A stretch of DNA of 64,000 nt from contig CM060126.1 in the NCBI GenBank assembly GCA_030522415.1, positions 2,866,333 through 2,930,332 on the forward strand, in the 5' to 3' direction. Shown one piece after another: positions 1-12,059 of this stretch. The position numbers were made by a program, and so were the translations under genes. This DNA comes from Channallabes apus. Taxonomy: Eukaryota > Chordata > Actinopteri > Siluriformes > Clariidae. The notes beneath the pieces were generated by a model, which ran no database searches, was not told the origin of the DNA, and was given only the letters and a program-made list of their open reading frames with translations. Position 1 is the first letter of the stretch, and each line of letters begins with the position of its first letter.

Positions 1-1240
1 AAGTGGCTTGCAAAAGTATTCATTTAGTCACATTACAGCCACAAACATGAATCAGTTTTATTGGAATTCCACGTGAAAGACCAATACAAAGTGGTGTACA
101 CATGAGAAGTGGAACAAAAATCATACATGATTCCAAACATTTTTTACAAATAAATAACTGCAAAGTGGGGTGTGCGTAATTATTCAGCCCCCTGAGTCAA
201 TACTTTGTAGAACTACCTTTTGCTGCAATTACAGCTGCCAGTCTTTTAGGGTATGTCTCTACCAGCTTTGCACATCTAGAGACTGAAATCCTCGCCCATT
301 CTTCTTTGCAAAACAGCTCCAGCTCAGTCAGATTAGATGGACAGCGTTTGTGAACAGCAGTTTTCAGATCTTGCCACAGATTCTCGATTGGATTTAGATC
401 TGGACTTTGACTGGGCCATTCTAACACATGGATATGTTTTGTTTTAAACCATTCCATTGTTGCCCTGGCTTTATGTTTAGGGTCGTTGTCCTGCTGGAAG
501 GTGAACCTCCGCCGCAGTCTCAAGGTCTTTTGCAGACTCCAAGAGGTTTTCTTCCAACATTGCCCTGTATTTGGCTCCATCCATCTTCCCATCAACTCTG
601 ACCAGCTTCCCTGTCCCTGCTGAAGAGAAGCACCCCAGAGCATGATGCTGCCACCACCATATTTGACAGTGGGGATGGTGTGTTCAGAGTGATGTGCAGT
701 GTTAGTTTCCCGCCACACATAGCGTTTTGTATTTTGACCAAAAAGTTCCATTTTGGTCTCATCTGACCAGAGCAGCTTCTTCCACATGTTTGCTGTGTAA
801 ACGGGACTTCTTATGGTTTTCTGTTAACAATGGCTTTCTTCTTGCCACTCTTCCATAAAGGCCAACTTTGTGCAGTGCACGACTAATCGTTGTCCTATGG
901 ACAGTCACAGAGGCCGTCACAGAGCAGCTGTATTTGTACTGACATTAGATTACACACAGGTGCACTCTATTTAGTCATTAGCACTCATCAGGCAATGTCT
1001 ATGGGCAACTGACTGCACTCAGACCAAAGGGGGCTGAATAATTACGCACACCCCACTTTGCAGTTATTTATTTGTAAAAAATATTTGGAATCATGTATGA
1101 TTCGTTCCACTTCTCACGTGTACACCACTTTGTATTGGTCTTTCACGTGAAAATTCCAATAAAATTGATTCATGTTTGTGGCTGTAATGTGACAAAATGT
1201 GGAAAAGTACAAGGGGGCCCAATTCTTTTGCAAGCCACTG
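1..1240 (-). mobile_element. Tc1-like DNA transposon, internally deleted
   Basis: Inverted terminal repeats of about 200 bp face each other: the first bases of the window (AGTGGCTTGCAAAAG) match the reverse complement of 1226-1240 (CTTTTGCAAGCCACT), and the right copy is followed by TA, the Tc1 target. The open frame at 197-787 on the minus strand encodes the catalytic half of a DD34E transposase, with WSDETK, QQDNDPKH and SPDLNPIENLW carrying the three acidic residues. The N-terminal helix-turn-helix half is missing: only about 110 bp separate the catalytic domain from the other inverted repeat. The copy therefore cannot encode an active enzyme, but it keeps ends that an enzyme could act on. 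Its left TA would lie just outside the window. Confidence 0.9.
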
Positions 1241-1246
1241 TATATA

Positions 1247-1799
1247 CACTACCATTCAAAAGTTTTAGATCACTTTCTAACTCCATGATGGTTCCTGATT
1301 TTTATTTCTTTCTACATTGTAAAGTTTTGCTGAAGGCGTCCAAAAAAACAAAAAACTGCATGAATCTCCTTTGAACAGTTGATATTGAGATGTTTCTGCT
1401 ACTTCTGCTCTGTAAAGACTTCATAACGCCTCTAATCTGAGCTGCTGTTAATTGGTCATTTTTCAGGCTGATAACTCTAAATGAACTTCTCGTCTGCAGC
1501 AGAGGGAGGTTTTGGTCTCGTCCTCCTGGGACGGCCTTCATGAGAGACAGTTTCATTAAGGTGCTGGACGGATTTTGCGAATGCACTTGACAATACTGTT
1601 CTTGCAGGAACTATTACAGAAAGGCCGACCTCTGTGTCTTACAATAACAACTAACTGGTGTTTTTCTTGTTGTTACGTAATTCCATATGTGTTATTTTAT
1701 AGTTTTGAAATCCACAGTATTGTTGTAGAATGTAGAAAATAAATCACTAAACAAAAACAAAAACATTTGCAAGTGTTATAAAACTTTTGAACAGTAATG
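1247..1799 (+). mobile_element. Non-autonomous Tc1-type MITE
   Basis: The ends form an inverted repeat: ACCATTCAAAAGTTTTAGAT at the left and, read in reverse complement, ACTGTTCAAAAGTTTTATAA at the right. A TA precedes the left end. The interior shows similarity to transposon DNA but no usable frame. A related copy in the opposite orientation lies at 36703-37141; both share a stretch containing TTTGAACAGTTGATATTGAG. The element begins a few bases after the preceding Tc1 copy. Confidence 0.7.
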
Positions 1800-1999
1800 C
1801 ATAAAGTTTCTGTTCGCAGTTACTGACTAGCGACTAGCGTCTTACTGACTAGCGTTAGAACATAATAAGATTAGCAACTGTTTAAAATGTAAAATTTCAG
1901 GGTGAGTCGACAAGGGCGGATTAAAACCAATCCTGGAACAAATCCAAATTAAAAGAAATTTTTTTTTTTAATTCTTAAAGGTTTTGGAGAAACACTCAC

Positions 2000-3069
2000 T
2001 CAAAATGGCGGCGTTGGTAGTCTCCTTCCGAAAACGGAACTTCTTCAGTTTCTCCTGCAGACTCGGATCCACCTCACACACGACCAGCGAGCTTGACTGA
2101 AACACACCAACGTTTGCTTTCATTTATTATTACAATAACATCTCACTTGTTCCTTATTAGCTTTTTTGTTGATTCTGTTACTTTTATGTTGAAATTCTGG
2201 AGTCTGATTGGTTAGAACGATCAAATTCAGATTTGTTTCTATGGCAACCACTAAACTGTTATCTAGCAAAGACACGTAATCACTGAAATGAAGACATTTT
2301 TTTTAATTGAAAGTCATCATCTTAAGTGTCAGCGGTGAAGCTGTAGCTTTAAAAGGGGGTGTACACACTTTACTGTTTCTTCGGAAAATGCTGAGCTTCG
2401 TGAGAAAAAAAAATTACTTCGTGAGAGAAAAAAATGGACGGAATGACTGTTTACAGATGTTGTGGAAAGTAGCTTGTTTCATGAATTTTTATTAAAAATG
2501 GATAAAAACCCCCTGATGCATCAGTGTTTTAATAAATCCAAAATAGTTGGAAACATTGTTGGAAAAAACTGCTATAAAAAGAAGCATGTCAGAGAATGCT
2601 GTTATTGGAAAGTAATCACCCTGTTGTTGATTATTTCTCTAGAACAGCACAACCCTGAGTGTGTTATTAATTACATGATGCATACATTAACGTTAAATCG
2701 TTGCATTACATGTGGCATGAAACTTAAGAACAGTGCTGAAGGAGACTGAAAACAAAAAATACCATGTACTTGTTTAGCTACGAAGCTAAGACGTCATGGA
2801 TGCTTCTAGCTACATGATCATCAATACAATTTCTCTAAATCACAAATTAAATTTCCATAAATCAGAAATTAAATTCGATCGAATAAAATACATGTTGTTT
2901 AGTATATGAATGTTTTTTTTTTTTTAAAGATGACGTAAACATTAGATGTAGAAACTTTAAAACGTGTTTTATCTGAAATAATTTCAATGTCAGAAGAAAG
3001 TCCTCTTCATGAAATTGAGTAAAAACACCCTCATGTACTCTGCTGCCTGAGACAGGAAATGTTATGACA

Positions 3070-3113
<44 letters not shown>

Positions 3114-3315
3114 CCCACACAAACTGACTTCCTGTTTGATTGACAGCAAAAAATTAATAAAATAAATGATTAAATACGCACAGAAGTAGCATTAAGAGGA
3201 CCAGACGCACTATAGACACTTACTGCGTTTGTGTTTCTTCAGCAGATGCACCGCGGAACATCTGGAAACAGTGTAAAATGTGAAAGTGTAGAAAGTGTAG
3301 AAAGTTTCCTACCAT
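2000..3315 (-). CDS. gmfg: Glia maturation factor gamma, first two coding exons (partial)
   Basis: GMF proteins are ADF/cofilin-fold regulators that bind Arp2/3 and promote debranching of actin. Exon 1 (3313-3315) supplies only the ATG, followed by donor GTAGGA. Exon 2 (2000-2096), after acceptor TTTCAG, encodes 32 codons beginning [13 protein letters not shown] and containing KFRFRKET, the family signature, and ends one base into a codon at donor GTGAGTG. Joining ATG to exon 2 gives M-S-S-S-L-V-V-C, in line with the [12 protein letters not shown] start of human GMFG; the CEVDP wording fits GMFG better than GMFB. The remaining exons must lie left of the window, because 1-1800 is transposon. 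The gene is divergently oriented to samd4b, as I recall for human 19q13.2. Intron 1 is about 1.2 kb and contains a CA repeat. Confidence 0.85.
3070..3120. repeat. (CA)n microsatellite in gmfg intron 1
   Basis: An almost perfect CA dinucleotide run of about 45 bases with one or two interruptions near its right end. The rest of the intron (2097-3312) holds nothing else that I recognise. Confidence 0.95.
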
Positions 3316-3609
3316 GGTTGCAGCGTGCGTCCCAGGCTAAGACAGTTCCTGGTTTAGAAGCAGGCTTGTGACAGGATGCTGCTGACATCCTCGCTGTGCT
3401 CAGAGGGCGTGAACAATCACGTGAGAAGGACCGGAGACAATCCTGGACCCGCTTACTGCTCCCTGAGTTCTGTCATCACGATCCGCATTTGTGGATCAGG
3501 AGTGCTTGTAAACAAACAAGCAAACAAAAGCAAACAAACAAACATTTTATCTTGTATTAGTATGTGATTTACATGCCTACTGTATATTATTAATAAATGA
3601 TTAAACATC

Positions 3610-4530
3610 ATTTGAGTCATTGGTACACGAATACACTGAAGGACTCAGCTGTATGAACATCTAAAGGACGTTCATTCCACCACAGTCTAGATGAATGTCT
3701 TCCACGACCTCTGAGACATGGTGGGACCAGCAGAGCAGTGCTGGAGGATCGGAGGGAACGTGCTTTGGTGCGTGGTGTGATTAGAGCGTAGAGGTAGGTG
3801 ATGCAGGCAGCTACAGAAAACCAGTGCAGAGAGTAGAGAGGTGGGGTGGTGTGGGAGAAGGAAACCTTGGTAAGATTGAAAACAAGATGTGCAGCTGCAT
3901 TCTGGATCAGCTGCAGAGGACGCATGGTGGACAGAGGTAGACCTGCCAGGAGTGAGTGGCAGCAGTCTAGTCTTAAAATAACAAGAGACTGAACAAGCAC
4001 CTGAGTAGCCCGTGTAGAAAGTAACAGGCGAATTCTTCTGATCTTGTTAAAAAGAAATCGATAAGAGCGAGTGAGGTTAGCAATGTGTGGAGAAAATGTG
4101 TGACAGTTCATTGTCCAAATTTACTCCAAGATTGCAGGCAGTGACTGAAGGAGTGATCCAAATGACGTCCATAAGGTCTTGACAGGGGAATGAATCACTG
4201 GGGACGACCAGCAGTTCGGTTTAACTGAGATTGTGTTTCAGCTGATGAGCTGTCAACCAGGATGAGATATCTGCCAGACATGCTGAGATTTGCGTGGAAA
4301 CCTGGGCGTCTGAGGAAGGAAAGGAATAAATGAGTTGTGTGTCATCTGCATAACATTGGTATGAAAAGCTGTGTGGGATATGACCTTACAGAGGAAGTAT
4401 AGAGGAAGAACAGAATAGGACCAAGTACTGAGCCTTGTGGGACACCAGTAAAGTGTCTTTGTGGAGCAGATGTGGATACCCTCCACATCACCTCATGCGA
4501 CCTATCTTCGAGGTAGAAAGCAAACCATTG
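3610..4530 (-). mobile_element. 5'-truncated LINE fragment (reverse transcriptase C-terminal part)
   Basis: Two minus-strand frames belong to one non-LTR reverse transcriptase. Near 4430-4520 the frame reads SEDRS-type sequence (YLEDRSHEV) followed by TGVPQGSVLGPILF, the region before the catalytic box. At 3617-4111 it reads the C-terminal LTRSYRFLFNKIRRIR, LVQSLVILRLDCCHSL and LQLIQNAAAHLVF motifs common in L2/CR1-group fish LINEs. Frameshifts separate the parts, so this is a dead copy. It lies between gmfg and samd4b. Confidence 0.8.
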
Positions 4531-4794
4531 CCATGACATAGCACATTTCATACACAATGGTAATTCAAAGTGTTTCACATAAAAGAGAAGAAAATAATCA
4601 TAAAATGAAATAGAAAATAATAGCAATAAAACTATTTAAAATTTGATTTGAAATCAAAATAAAACAGTTAAAAATATAAGATAAACGTATAGTGCAGTAA
4701 ATTCGGACTAACACTTTACTTACATACACACAAACAAAAGCAGGTGTACGACAAACAATAACACAGACAATACAGACAATATTATATATGTATA

Positions 4795-4909
4795 TATAAA
4801 TACATACATACATACACTACTCTACCTCTTTATTACACACATTCTATTGCATACACATACATTCTAGACAGTAGCACAGTCTCATGTACTGTACATACAG
4901 TACATACTA

Positions 4910-4967
<58 letters not shown>

Positions 4968-5135
4968 ATTACACACAGATACACACACTGTAGACAGTAA
5001 CACAGTCTCATGTACATACACACTGCTCTCTTTCTCTCTCTGTCTCTTACACACACACCCAAACACAGACACACACACTCTAGACAGTAACAGACCCATG
5101 CACAGACACACTCTCTCTTGCTCTCTCCCTCTTAT
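4795..5135. repeat. Microsatellite cluster (TC)n/(CA)n
   Basis: A TC run followed directly by a CA run (about 4910-4964), with several shorter CA/TC tracts around it. No gene is visible from 4530 to 5140. Confidence 0.9.
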
Positions 5136-5139
5136 GATT

Positions 5140-5439
5140 CATGATTCAAGATTCAAAGGTGCTTTATTGGCATGACAAATATCTACATTCATATTGCCAA
5201 AGCTTAGAGAGAAGGCACAAGAAAATAACAGGAGTAGAGAGTAAAAAAAACAGTATAGAAAGAGTAACATTAAATAAATATATATAAAATAGAAGAGTAC
5301 CGACATTTAGGTAAAGATAAAGTGACTCTCATGAACATTATTGAACAAAAACAAAAATTTAAAAAGGAGAGGAAAAAAGCATATATACACATACTGTATG
5401 TACATAATAATAATAATAATAATAATGTTGTGTGCATAT

Positions 5440-5478
<39 letters not shown>

Positions 5479-6470
5479 GTGATATGGTGTGGTGTGGGCA
5501 CTCGCTGCCCCTCACTTGGTGGCCAGTGTGTGTGTATTGTGCTGCTAGTGTGCTCTCTCCTTGTGCTCCCCCAGTAGGTGGGGCAGTGTGTTGGGGTCGG
5601 GGAGGCAGTTGAAGTTGGGGATGATTTTATTGAATTTGATGAAGAATTCAGGACGAATGTGGTGATATTTTGGGTATTCGGCGAGGAAGTGTAGTCTCTA
5701 TTTTGTTGAGCGTGCACCGCTGGCACAGTCTCTTCTCTCGGGGCGGCCGGGTCTGTCTGTGTCACCCCTGTACTTTCTGAGTTTGTACTTTGTCAGGGTG
5801 TTTCTTAGCTTTGGGTCAGTCACCGTGCTTAAATAGTTTACCACGCTGTACTGTCTGTTCAGGGCCAGATAACACAGCATCTTACTCTGCAGTTTAGTTT
5901 GTGATTCCCAATAGTTACTTTTTAGTGTTTGCGTAAGTTGGCTTATTCCAATTGTCTTTGCTAATTTTGTGAATTTGGTCTGGTCCTGAGTCCTTGTTAT
6001 GTAGTGTGTGATGTTGTTGTGTTAGTGTGTGACAGCGGGGTGTTAGTGTGTGACCATTGTGTTGTGGGGCAGTGACTCAGGACCAATTGGAAAAGGGGGC
6101 GTCTTTGCTCAACTCTTGGTACTGCAGAGCTTTATAATGGTGTGAGTGTGGCTCGCTGTCTTTTAGGTGTTTAGAGAATTTAATTGCAAGTTTTTTTTTG
6201 TATTTTTATCATTGACGCATAACTAATTCTAATAACCTAATTCTACCCTGCATGCAGTATTCGCGTTGTTTCTGTGCGCCTTTAAAATCATTTCGCATGC
6301 AGGGTCTCGACTGGTTGTTTGTCCCATTTGTTGAATTGCAATAAAAAAATTTGAGCCAAATTCTAATTGTAAATTTTACAAATGTTTGTCTTTTAATGCC
6401 ATAGAAGACTCTGCGTGCTTTTTCTCTCAGTTCATTCACTGCGAGGTTGAAGTTTCCTGTGGAGTCCTAT
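5140..6470 (-). mobile_element. Degenerate LINE, 3' half
   Basis: The plus strand begins with a repeated ATTCA-type tail followed by GGTGCTTTATTGGCATGACA, a typical 3' end of this kind of fish LINE. Minus-strand fragments at 6209-6439 (MNELREKARRVFYGIK, then IRIWLKFF) and 5698-5880 (VTDPKLRNTLTKYKLRKYRG) resemble the C-terminal region of a non-LTR reverse transcriptase polyprotein. Stops and frameshifts are frequent. A (TG)n tract (5447-5477) and an (AAT)n tract (5406-5426) interrupt it. Confidence 0.65.
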
Positions 6471-6474
6471 AGTT

Positions 6475-6477
<3 letters not shown>

Positions 6478-6508
<31 letters not shown>

Positions 6509-6875
6509 ACCCTATCATATGTACTACCAACAAACACTATTTCCTTTCATAAACACACATAAAATAAATACTACAAACACTGACACACACACACACTATA
6601 GACAATAACACAGTCATATACACACACACTCCTCTTCTCTCTCACACACAGACACATGCTTTTCCTCACATACATACACCCCAGACAGTAACACACACAC
6701 TTATGTACATACACACTTGTTTTTGTGTGAATTATTATAAAATATGGTAATAAACCTACAGAATGAGGAAACCCCATGTGTTTAAGAGGTCTCAGTTTTC
6801 ACATGATATTTTCAGTGATACACCAAGGCGTGTAAACACACACACACACACGCGCGCGAGCGCGCGCACACACAC
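6478..6875. repeat. CA-rich microsatellites upstream of samd4b
   Basis: Several CA/CG-alternating tracts, including one with CGCGCGAGCGCGCG near 6850-6870 that could adopt Z-form DNA. No gene is visible here. Confidence 0.85.
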
Positions 6876-6879
6876 TTTT

Positions 6880-7560
6880 CAGGGGAGCGACTCTCCTCCT
6901 CCGCGATGCCGGGATTCAGAGCAGTGAATAGCGGCGCATTAACACACACACCCCCGTGCTCACTCGCTCGTTCACACACACATGCACATACACAGAGACG
7001 GAGCACTGAAGATGGAAACTTCGTGTGAGTAAATCAGAGAGCAACACACGCACACACACACGGGGAGCACGGAGGAGATTTAAACCACTCTGCAGAAGCC
7101 TAGATGCTAAAAGCGAGGCCTCGGCTCAAGAGGCTAACACACAGCTGCTAGCATAGCCTAGCTTAGCTTAGCCTCTCCTGGAGCCACTGTTGGATTTCTC
7201 TCTTCACCGGTAAACACAATTTTTTTGTTATCTTACGTTCTATTGTCAATGCAAACTGTTTTAATAATCACACTGATTCGGTTTGTGTAATGTGTTTCCA
7301 GTCTGTTTAGCCACCCTAGCATGCTAACGCTAGGTAACTGAGTAACGTTTAGCATTAGCCTAGCTTAGATGAGATAACGAGTATTTCTGAAGACATTCTT
7401 TTTTCATTTTTAGCTTTTCATTATTTTTCGCTTTCTTTTTAACACGAATATAACGTCGAGGATGATTTTCCGCGGTTAATTCTGCAGCGGTGATTAGCGC
7501 GGCGCGGGCCGTTAGCTCAGGATGCTAGCTTGTTAGCGAAAACGAACGGAACGTAAAATC
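6880..7560 (+). promoter_or_regulatory. samd4b: Putative samd4b promoter, CpG-rich, with non-coding exon 1
   Basis: CpG frequency rises sharply here compared with the AT-rich surroundings. A candidate 5' untranslated exon ends at 7209 with donor CCG|GTAAACAC. The next acceptor that fits is at 11711, where the exon carrying the start codon begins. No TATA box is obvious, which is usual for CpG-type promoters. The exact transcription start cannot be read from sequence. Confidence 0.5.
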
Positions 7561-10500
7561 GACATTAAATTATTGTCATTATTTGATCATCGGGAGCATA
7601 AAAACGTGTTTCGTCGTAATATACTGACCAGGAATTAATATAAACTTTTGATTAATTATTTATTGGTAAATTTAAAATGTACATTGTTTGTTTTAGCAAA
7701 TTTGTTAATAATAGGTGCTAATGCTAGTTTGCTAGCTAGACTACAGTCTGAGGCGTTCGGTCTCCTTGGCAGCGGCTAGTGTTAGCCAATTAGCATGGGT
7801 TGGTTTGAACTTGTAGCTGATTTTTAGTGTGTTTGGACACAACTTGGCTGAGGATACGAGCTTAATTTATTTATTTTTTACTATTATATTTTTAGCTGCT
7901 TACGATTTTATACTTTAAAGAAAATTAAAAAAATGCTGCTTTATATAAGTTAGCACGTTAGCTTGTGTGTCTGTGTGTTTATACGCATTTGGGGTTTAAT
8001 GCTTCACTTGAAGTAACACAAAAATGGAAACATTTACACTTTTATGCATTTGAGACTCATTACAAGTATTTTTTTATTTAAAATTCGATTGTTATTTATG
8101 GTAAAGTAGCTAATGCTGAGTGGGGAGGGGTGTTCTGGAGAAATGTCAGAAAAAAAACATTGTTGTTGGATGAATGGAGCCCTGCCCTCTACAAAAATCC
8201 ACACACACACACGGCAACATTCCATGCAAAACGCCCTGAAATCACTAATAAAACAAACTCATGCTAATAATTCATCTATCTTTTTTTTCCTTCCTTTTGA
8301 ACTTTTGTATAATGCCTTTTATCCCACGTGAAAAAGTTAGCCTTAAAGTACTGCGCGTGGAGACTAGTACACTGTGGTGCGCACGCATTGCTACATCGTA
8401 TCTTTCCGTTTTGCCTCCTCTTAATCACGCTAGTCAGGAACGGGCCGGCGTTCCGCACCAGCACAAGAGTGGTCTACTACATACTACAAACAAGATACAA
8501 GCATACAATGTTTTGTTAAGTCTGATGTTTCCGTTCATTTGACATTTCGTAAATCGAACGTACAAACCCTTCGCCTTGTCTGCACATATGTGAAGAGTAC
8601 ATTTAGGCATTTGGCAGACGCTCTTATCCAGAGCGACTCATATATTTATCTCATTATACATCTGAGCAGTTGAGGGTTAAGGGCCCAACAGTGGCAACTT
8701 GGTTGTTTGTGGGGTTTGAACCTGGGATCTTCCGAACCGTAGTCCAATGGCTTAACCACTGAGCTACTCCTGGCCCCAACTGAGTACCGACTGCACGCAG
8801 TTTCAAATGTGAGCACGTGACTTCTAGTGCACGTGTTTTGAGGCAGATTTGCACCCTTCTAACCTACTGTACAAACCTGACTGAGCAAAAATATATATCA
8901 CAGGTTTATAAGATCATGTTTTTATGGTTGTTTTAGTTTGTTTTTGTGACCAAAGATTAATATTTGCATTTTCTTGAGTTCTGCGTGAGTTCTAAATCTG
9001 TGCGACATTGTTCTCATATTCTGGTAGCAGTAAAATTTACACGTTTTAAAAGTAACATTGTTTCTACATGATGTCTGAGAAAAACAATCATTGGCCTTAG
9101 CTGTGTTGCTGTTATAGGACCATGCCACTTAAGTTTTAAGAGTTTATTTTTTAGGCTGAGCCCATTCACCGTGTTCGCTATCTATAGAGTCAGTACATCT
9201 TTCTTATTCTTTTTACGGCAGATGGCATCTGCTACATGTACTGCCTCTCAGTACACCGCTCTCGCGGTAGCAGCATAAACTGGTGCAGTAAAGTGAGCGA
9301 GAACCTTCTCCTTGTATGAGTCTGTTCTCCCGGCCAGATTTGTAAAAAGGATGAGCAGATATATTCGGGCAGCCGTCAATATACTTAAGCGGTACGCCCA
9401 TGTATACTCAGTGTGTGTGTGTGTGTGGGAAACGCTGCCTGTACACATAAACGTCCTGTGGAAAGATTTATCATCAAGCAATAAAATGAGTTGTTTCTGT
9501 GTGTGGTCATATCATCCCAAGGCAGTAATCTATATTTTTTGTATATATATATATTTCCTCTACACCCCAAACGTGAAAAAAGGTGGTTGCTGAACGCACC
9601 AATGAAACGAGGTTTTATTTTAATTTTTTATTTGTAATATTTTAAAACCCTCTGAGGAAAGGGACCAGATGTGATGTTTGTCTTCGGGTGTAATTGTCAT
9701 GTTTTTACTTACTTTTGAATTTTCTTTACAGAATTTTTTTTGTTTTGTTTTTAAATTGGTATGTCATTCTTCATGAAAACTTTTTAATAATAAAAAAGAA
9801 ATAGCAGACTTATTATTTAGTGTTTGTTGAGAAAAGTAAAGTATAAAGGCAATATAGACAAATTGTGGCAGAGGTAATCATTTGTGCCGTCTGTTAGCCT
9901 GAATAAATACGTTTGAATCATAATCGAAATATTTGCAGCTCTAAAAAGTAAAATTTCTATACAGCGCGTTGTAAAGGTAATGCAGGGATAATTTGTTTTT
10001 CTTTTTGTCTTAAAGTATTTTTTGTGTTAGTGAGCTGTTTCCAAAAATAAAGAAAAGAATATTTAGGATATTTTATCGCCAAAAACGTATTAAAAAAAAA
10101 CAAAACAAAGGTGCGAATAAAGTTAAATAAAATGCTCCCTCCCGCTAACCCCAACATTAAAATTAATAAGTGTTTTTCATTTAATTTAGTTTGTTGTTTT
10201 CATATTGTTTATTGTTTTTCAACTAGGTCGGTATCAGATCGGCGTAGTCTGTACTGTAAATTAATCTTGTATGAATTATATGAAGAGAGAATTATTTTCA
10301 AAAATAAATGTATACTAGATCTTTTTTTTTTATTTAATTTATGAATTTGTTTTTCCTCTTTAAAAAAAAAAACATTCAGTGCTTTTTAGTTTCTTTGAAT
10401 ATTAATAAATAACACAGTTGTAGAACACCAGAATTTGTTAAAAGCAACGGATCATAAAAACGTGCTCCTTCAAACTAAACGTGAAAGAGAGTGTGTATAT

Positions 10501-11710
10501 ACACACACACACACACACACACGCACACACACTTACCTACTGACGACTTTATAACTATAAGCAGTAGAACTAAAAGGAGGCCGAGTGAGATTTTCTGCTC
10601 TTGAAAGGAAACTTGATGCGTCTGGGCAAAAATAGAGGGGGGAGAAAAACACAAACCCATCTGTTTTTGTCTTTTCTTCACAAATGTGTATGTGATACAT
10701 GGGCAAATTGCTCATGTTCTTCCTTTTCTGAAGCTTATCTGGGTTTTTTAAATGCACGGCATCTGGGGAAACCAGTTCCAAGGCCCTGTTCTGAACTTCT
10801 GTTTTATGGAATTCAGGGCAAAATGACACAAGAGAGCGAGTGTGTATCGGTCCTGAGCGCCACTTGTTTGTTGAAAAAAAAAAAAAAAAAGAAACTTAAC
10901 ATAATGGAAAGTGTGCAGGTTTAATTTGAGCTAACACAAGACTCTTAGTAACACTTATCATGTGAGTTAACATTTTGTAAAACTGTGATTCAGCTCCGTT
11001 TGAGCTAGCTCTGTGACTCAGTTTAGTTCGACACGCGTTCCCTTCGAGATCTGATCGGCTCACTGTTAAATACAACCAACACGGTATTGCTAGGTATTTA
11101 AATTTGTTTGCTAGGTTGTGAAGGAAGTCGAGAGAGAGAGAGACGGACAGAGGAAGATGTCGAGAATCGGTGCAGCGCTGTAGGGAGTTAAACCAGTTAA
11201 TTTTCTTTATATCAACACTTGCGCAAGACAGTAGCAGTGATGAAACTCTGACGGAAAGTTAGTCATGGTTTCACTCCGTACCCAGTCTGTTGTGCTAATC
11301 CAGTCGTCCACATTGAGGTGATCCGTCTGAAGCCGGTTAAGTATACCCCCCCCCCCCCCCCCCGTAAGCCGATGTGTAAGAATGATGACCAATGAAGATT
11401 GAAAAAAAAGCAGCTCAGGGTTTTGATCCCGAGCCCAAGTTCCTGTCTGTCTGAGATCTGGTTTCGTCTCAACACCCAAAAACAATGTCGTGACAAATCA
11501 TTCTGCATGTCCCAAAACTGTCATGACTCCTTTATGTACAGCTTCTATAAATTCAGTTAATATTTCCTCTGAATTTATACTTTGGTGAGCGAGAATGTTT
11601 TTGTTTGATTTCCTCCACCGCTAAAAGCTTTGATGTATCAGAAATCATTCAAACTGCTAACCCTTTTTTTTCCTTTTCTTTCCTTTTCCGTGTGTTCTGG
11701 TTCTCTTCAG
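7210..11710 (+). other. samd4b: samd4b intron 1
   Basis: A 4.5-kb AT-rich intron inferred between the non-coding exon 1 and the exon starting at 11711 (acceptor TTCTCTTCAG). It holds one tRNA-derived SINE (8604-8785), CA tracts near 8200 and 10500, a poly-A tract near 10875 and a run of C at 11346-11363. The rest shows no recognisable gene. Short frames here have no family resemblance. Confidence 0.55.
8604..8785 (-). mobile_element. tRNA-derived SINE
   Basis: Read on the minus strand, it starts with a tRNA-like head: box A TAGCTCAGTGGTTAAG and box B GGTTCAAACCCC. It ends with GTCGCTCTGGATAAGAGCG followed by TCTGCCAAATGCC, a tail shared by many fish SINEs and LINE 3' ends. A pol III promoter arrangement is therefore present, although single-base decay is visible. 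Confidence 0.85.
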
Positions 11711-11858
11711 CGTCTTGCTGTGGACTTGGACAACATCCCTTGGAAGAAATATCCTGAAGGACTATTCCAGGATTCCTTCTCTTGCTGTCTCCGTGCGATC
11801 GCGTACGGCTGACCTCTGACCCCTCAGCGCCGCTGGCTCATCCTTCGGGCCAGAACCA

Positions 11859-11864
11859 TGTGAA
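11859..11864 (+). promoter_or_regulatory. samd4b: Start-stop upstream ORF (ATG TGA) in samd4b 5' UTR
   Basis: In the exon that carries the samd4b start codon, about 200 bases upstream of it, the sequence GAACCATGTGA provides an ATG with A at -3, followed at once by TGA. Such minimal uORFs are known to stall or drain scanning ribosomes. Whether this one acts is inference. Confidence 0.5.
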
Positions 11865-12059
11865 GTTTTTCTAAGGCACCTCGTGAGCGGACTGTAAGAC
11901 CGTTACAGTAACACCATCATCACCCCCCCACCCCACCCCGGGCCCTCTGGCGGGGGCAACACAAACATTGTCCCCGTTCCCAATCCCAATACACTTAAAG
12001 GCCACAACCCTCGCGTTGAAACCCTCGCCTGCCTCGAGAGGACTCGGTCAGGGTTCGCC

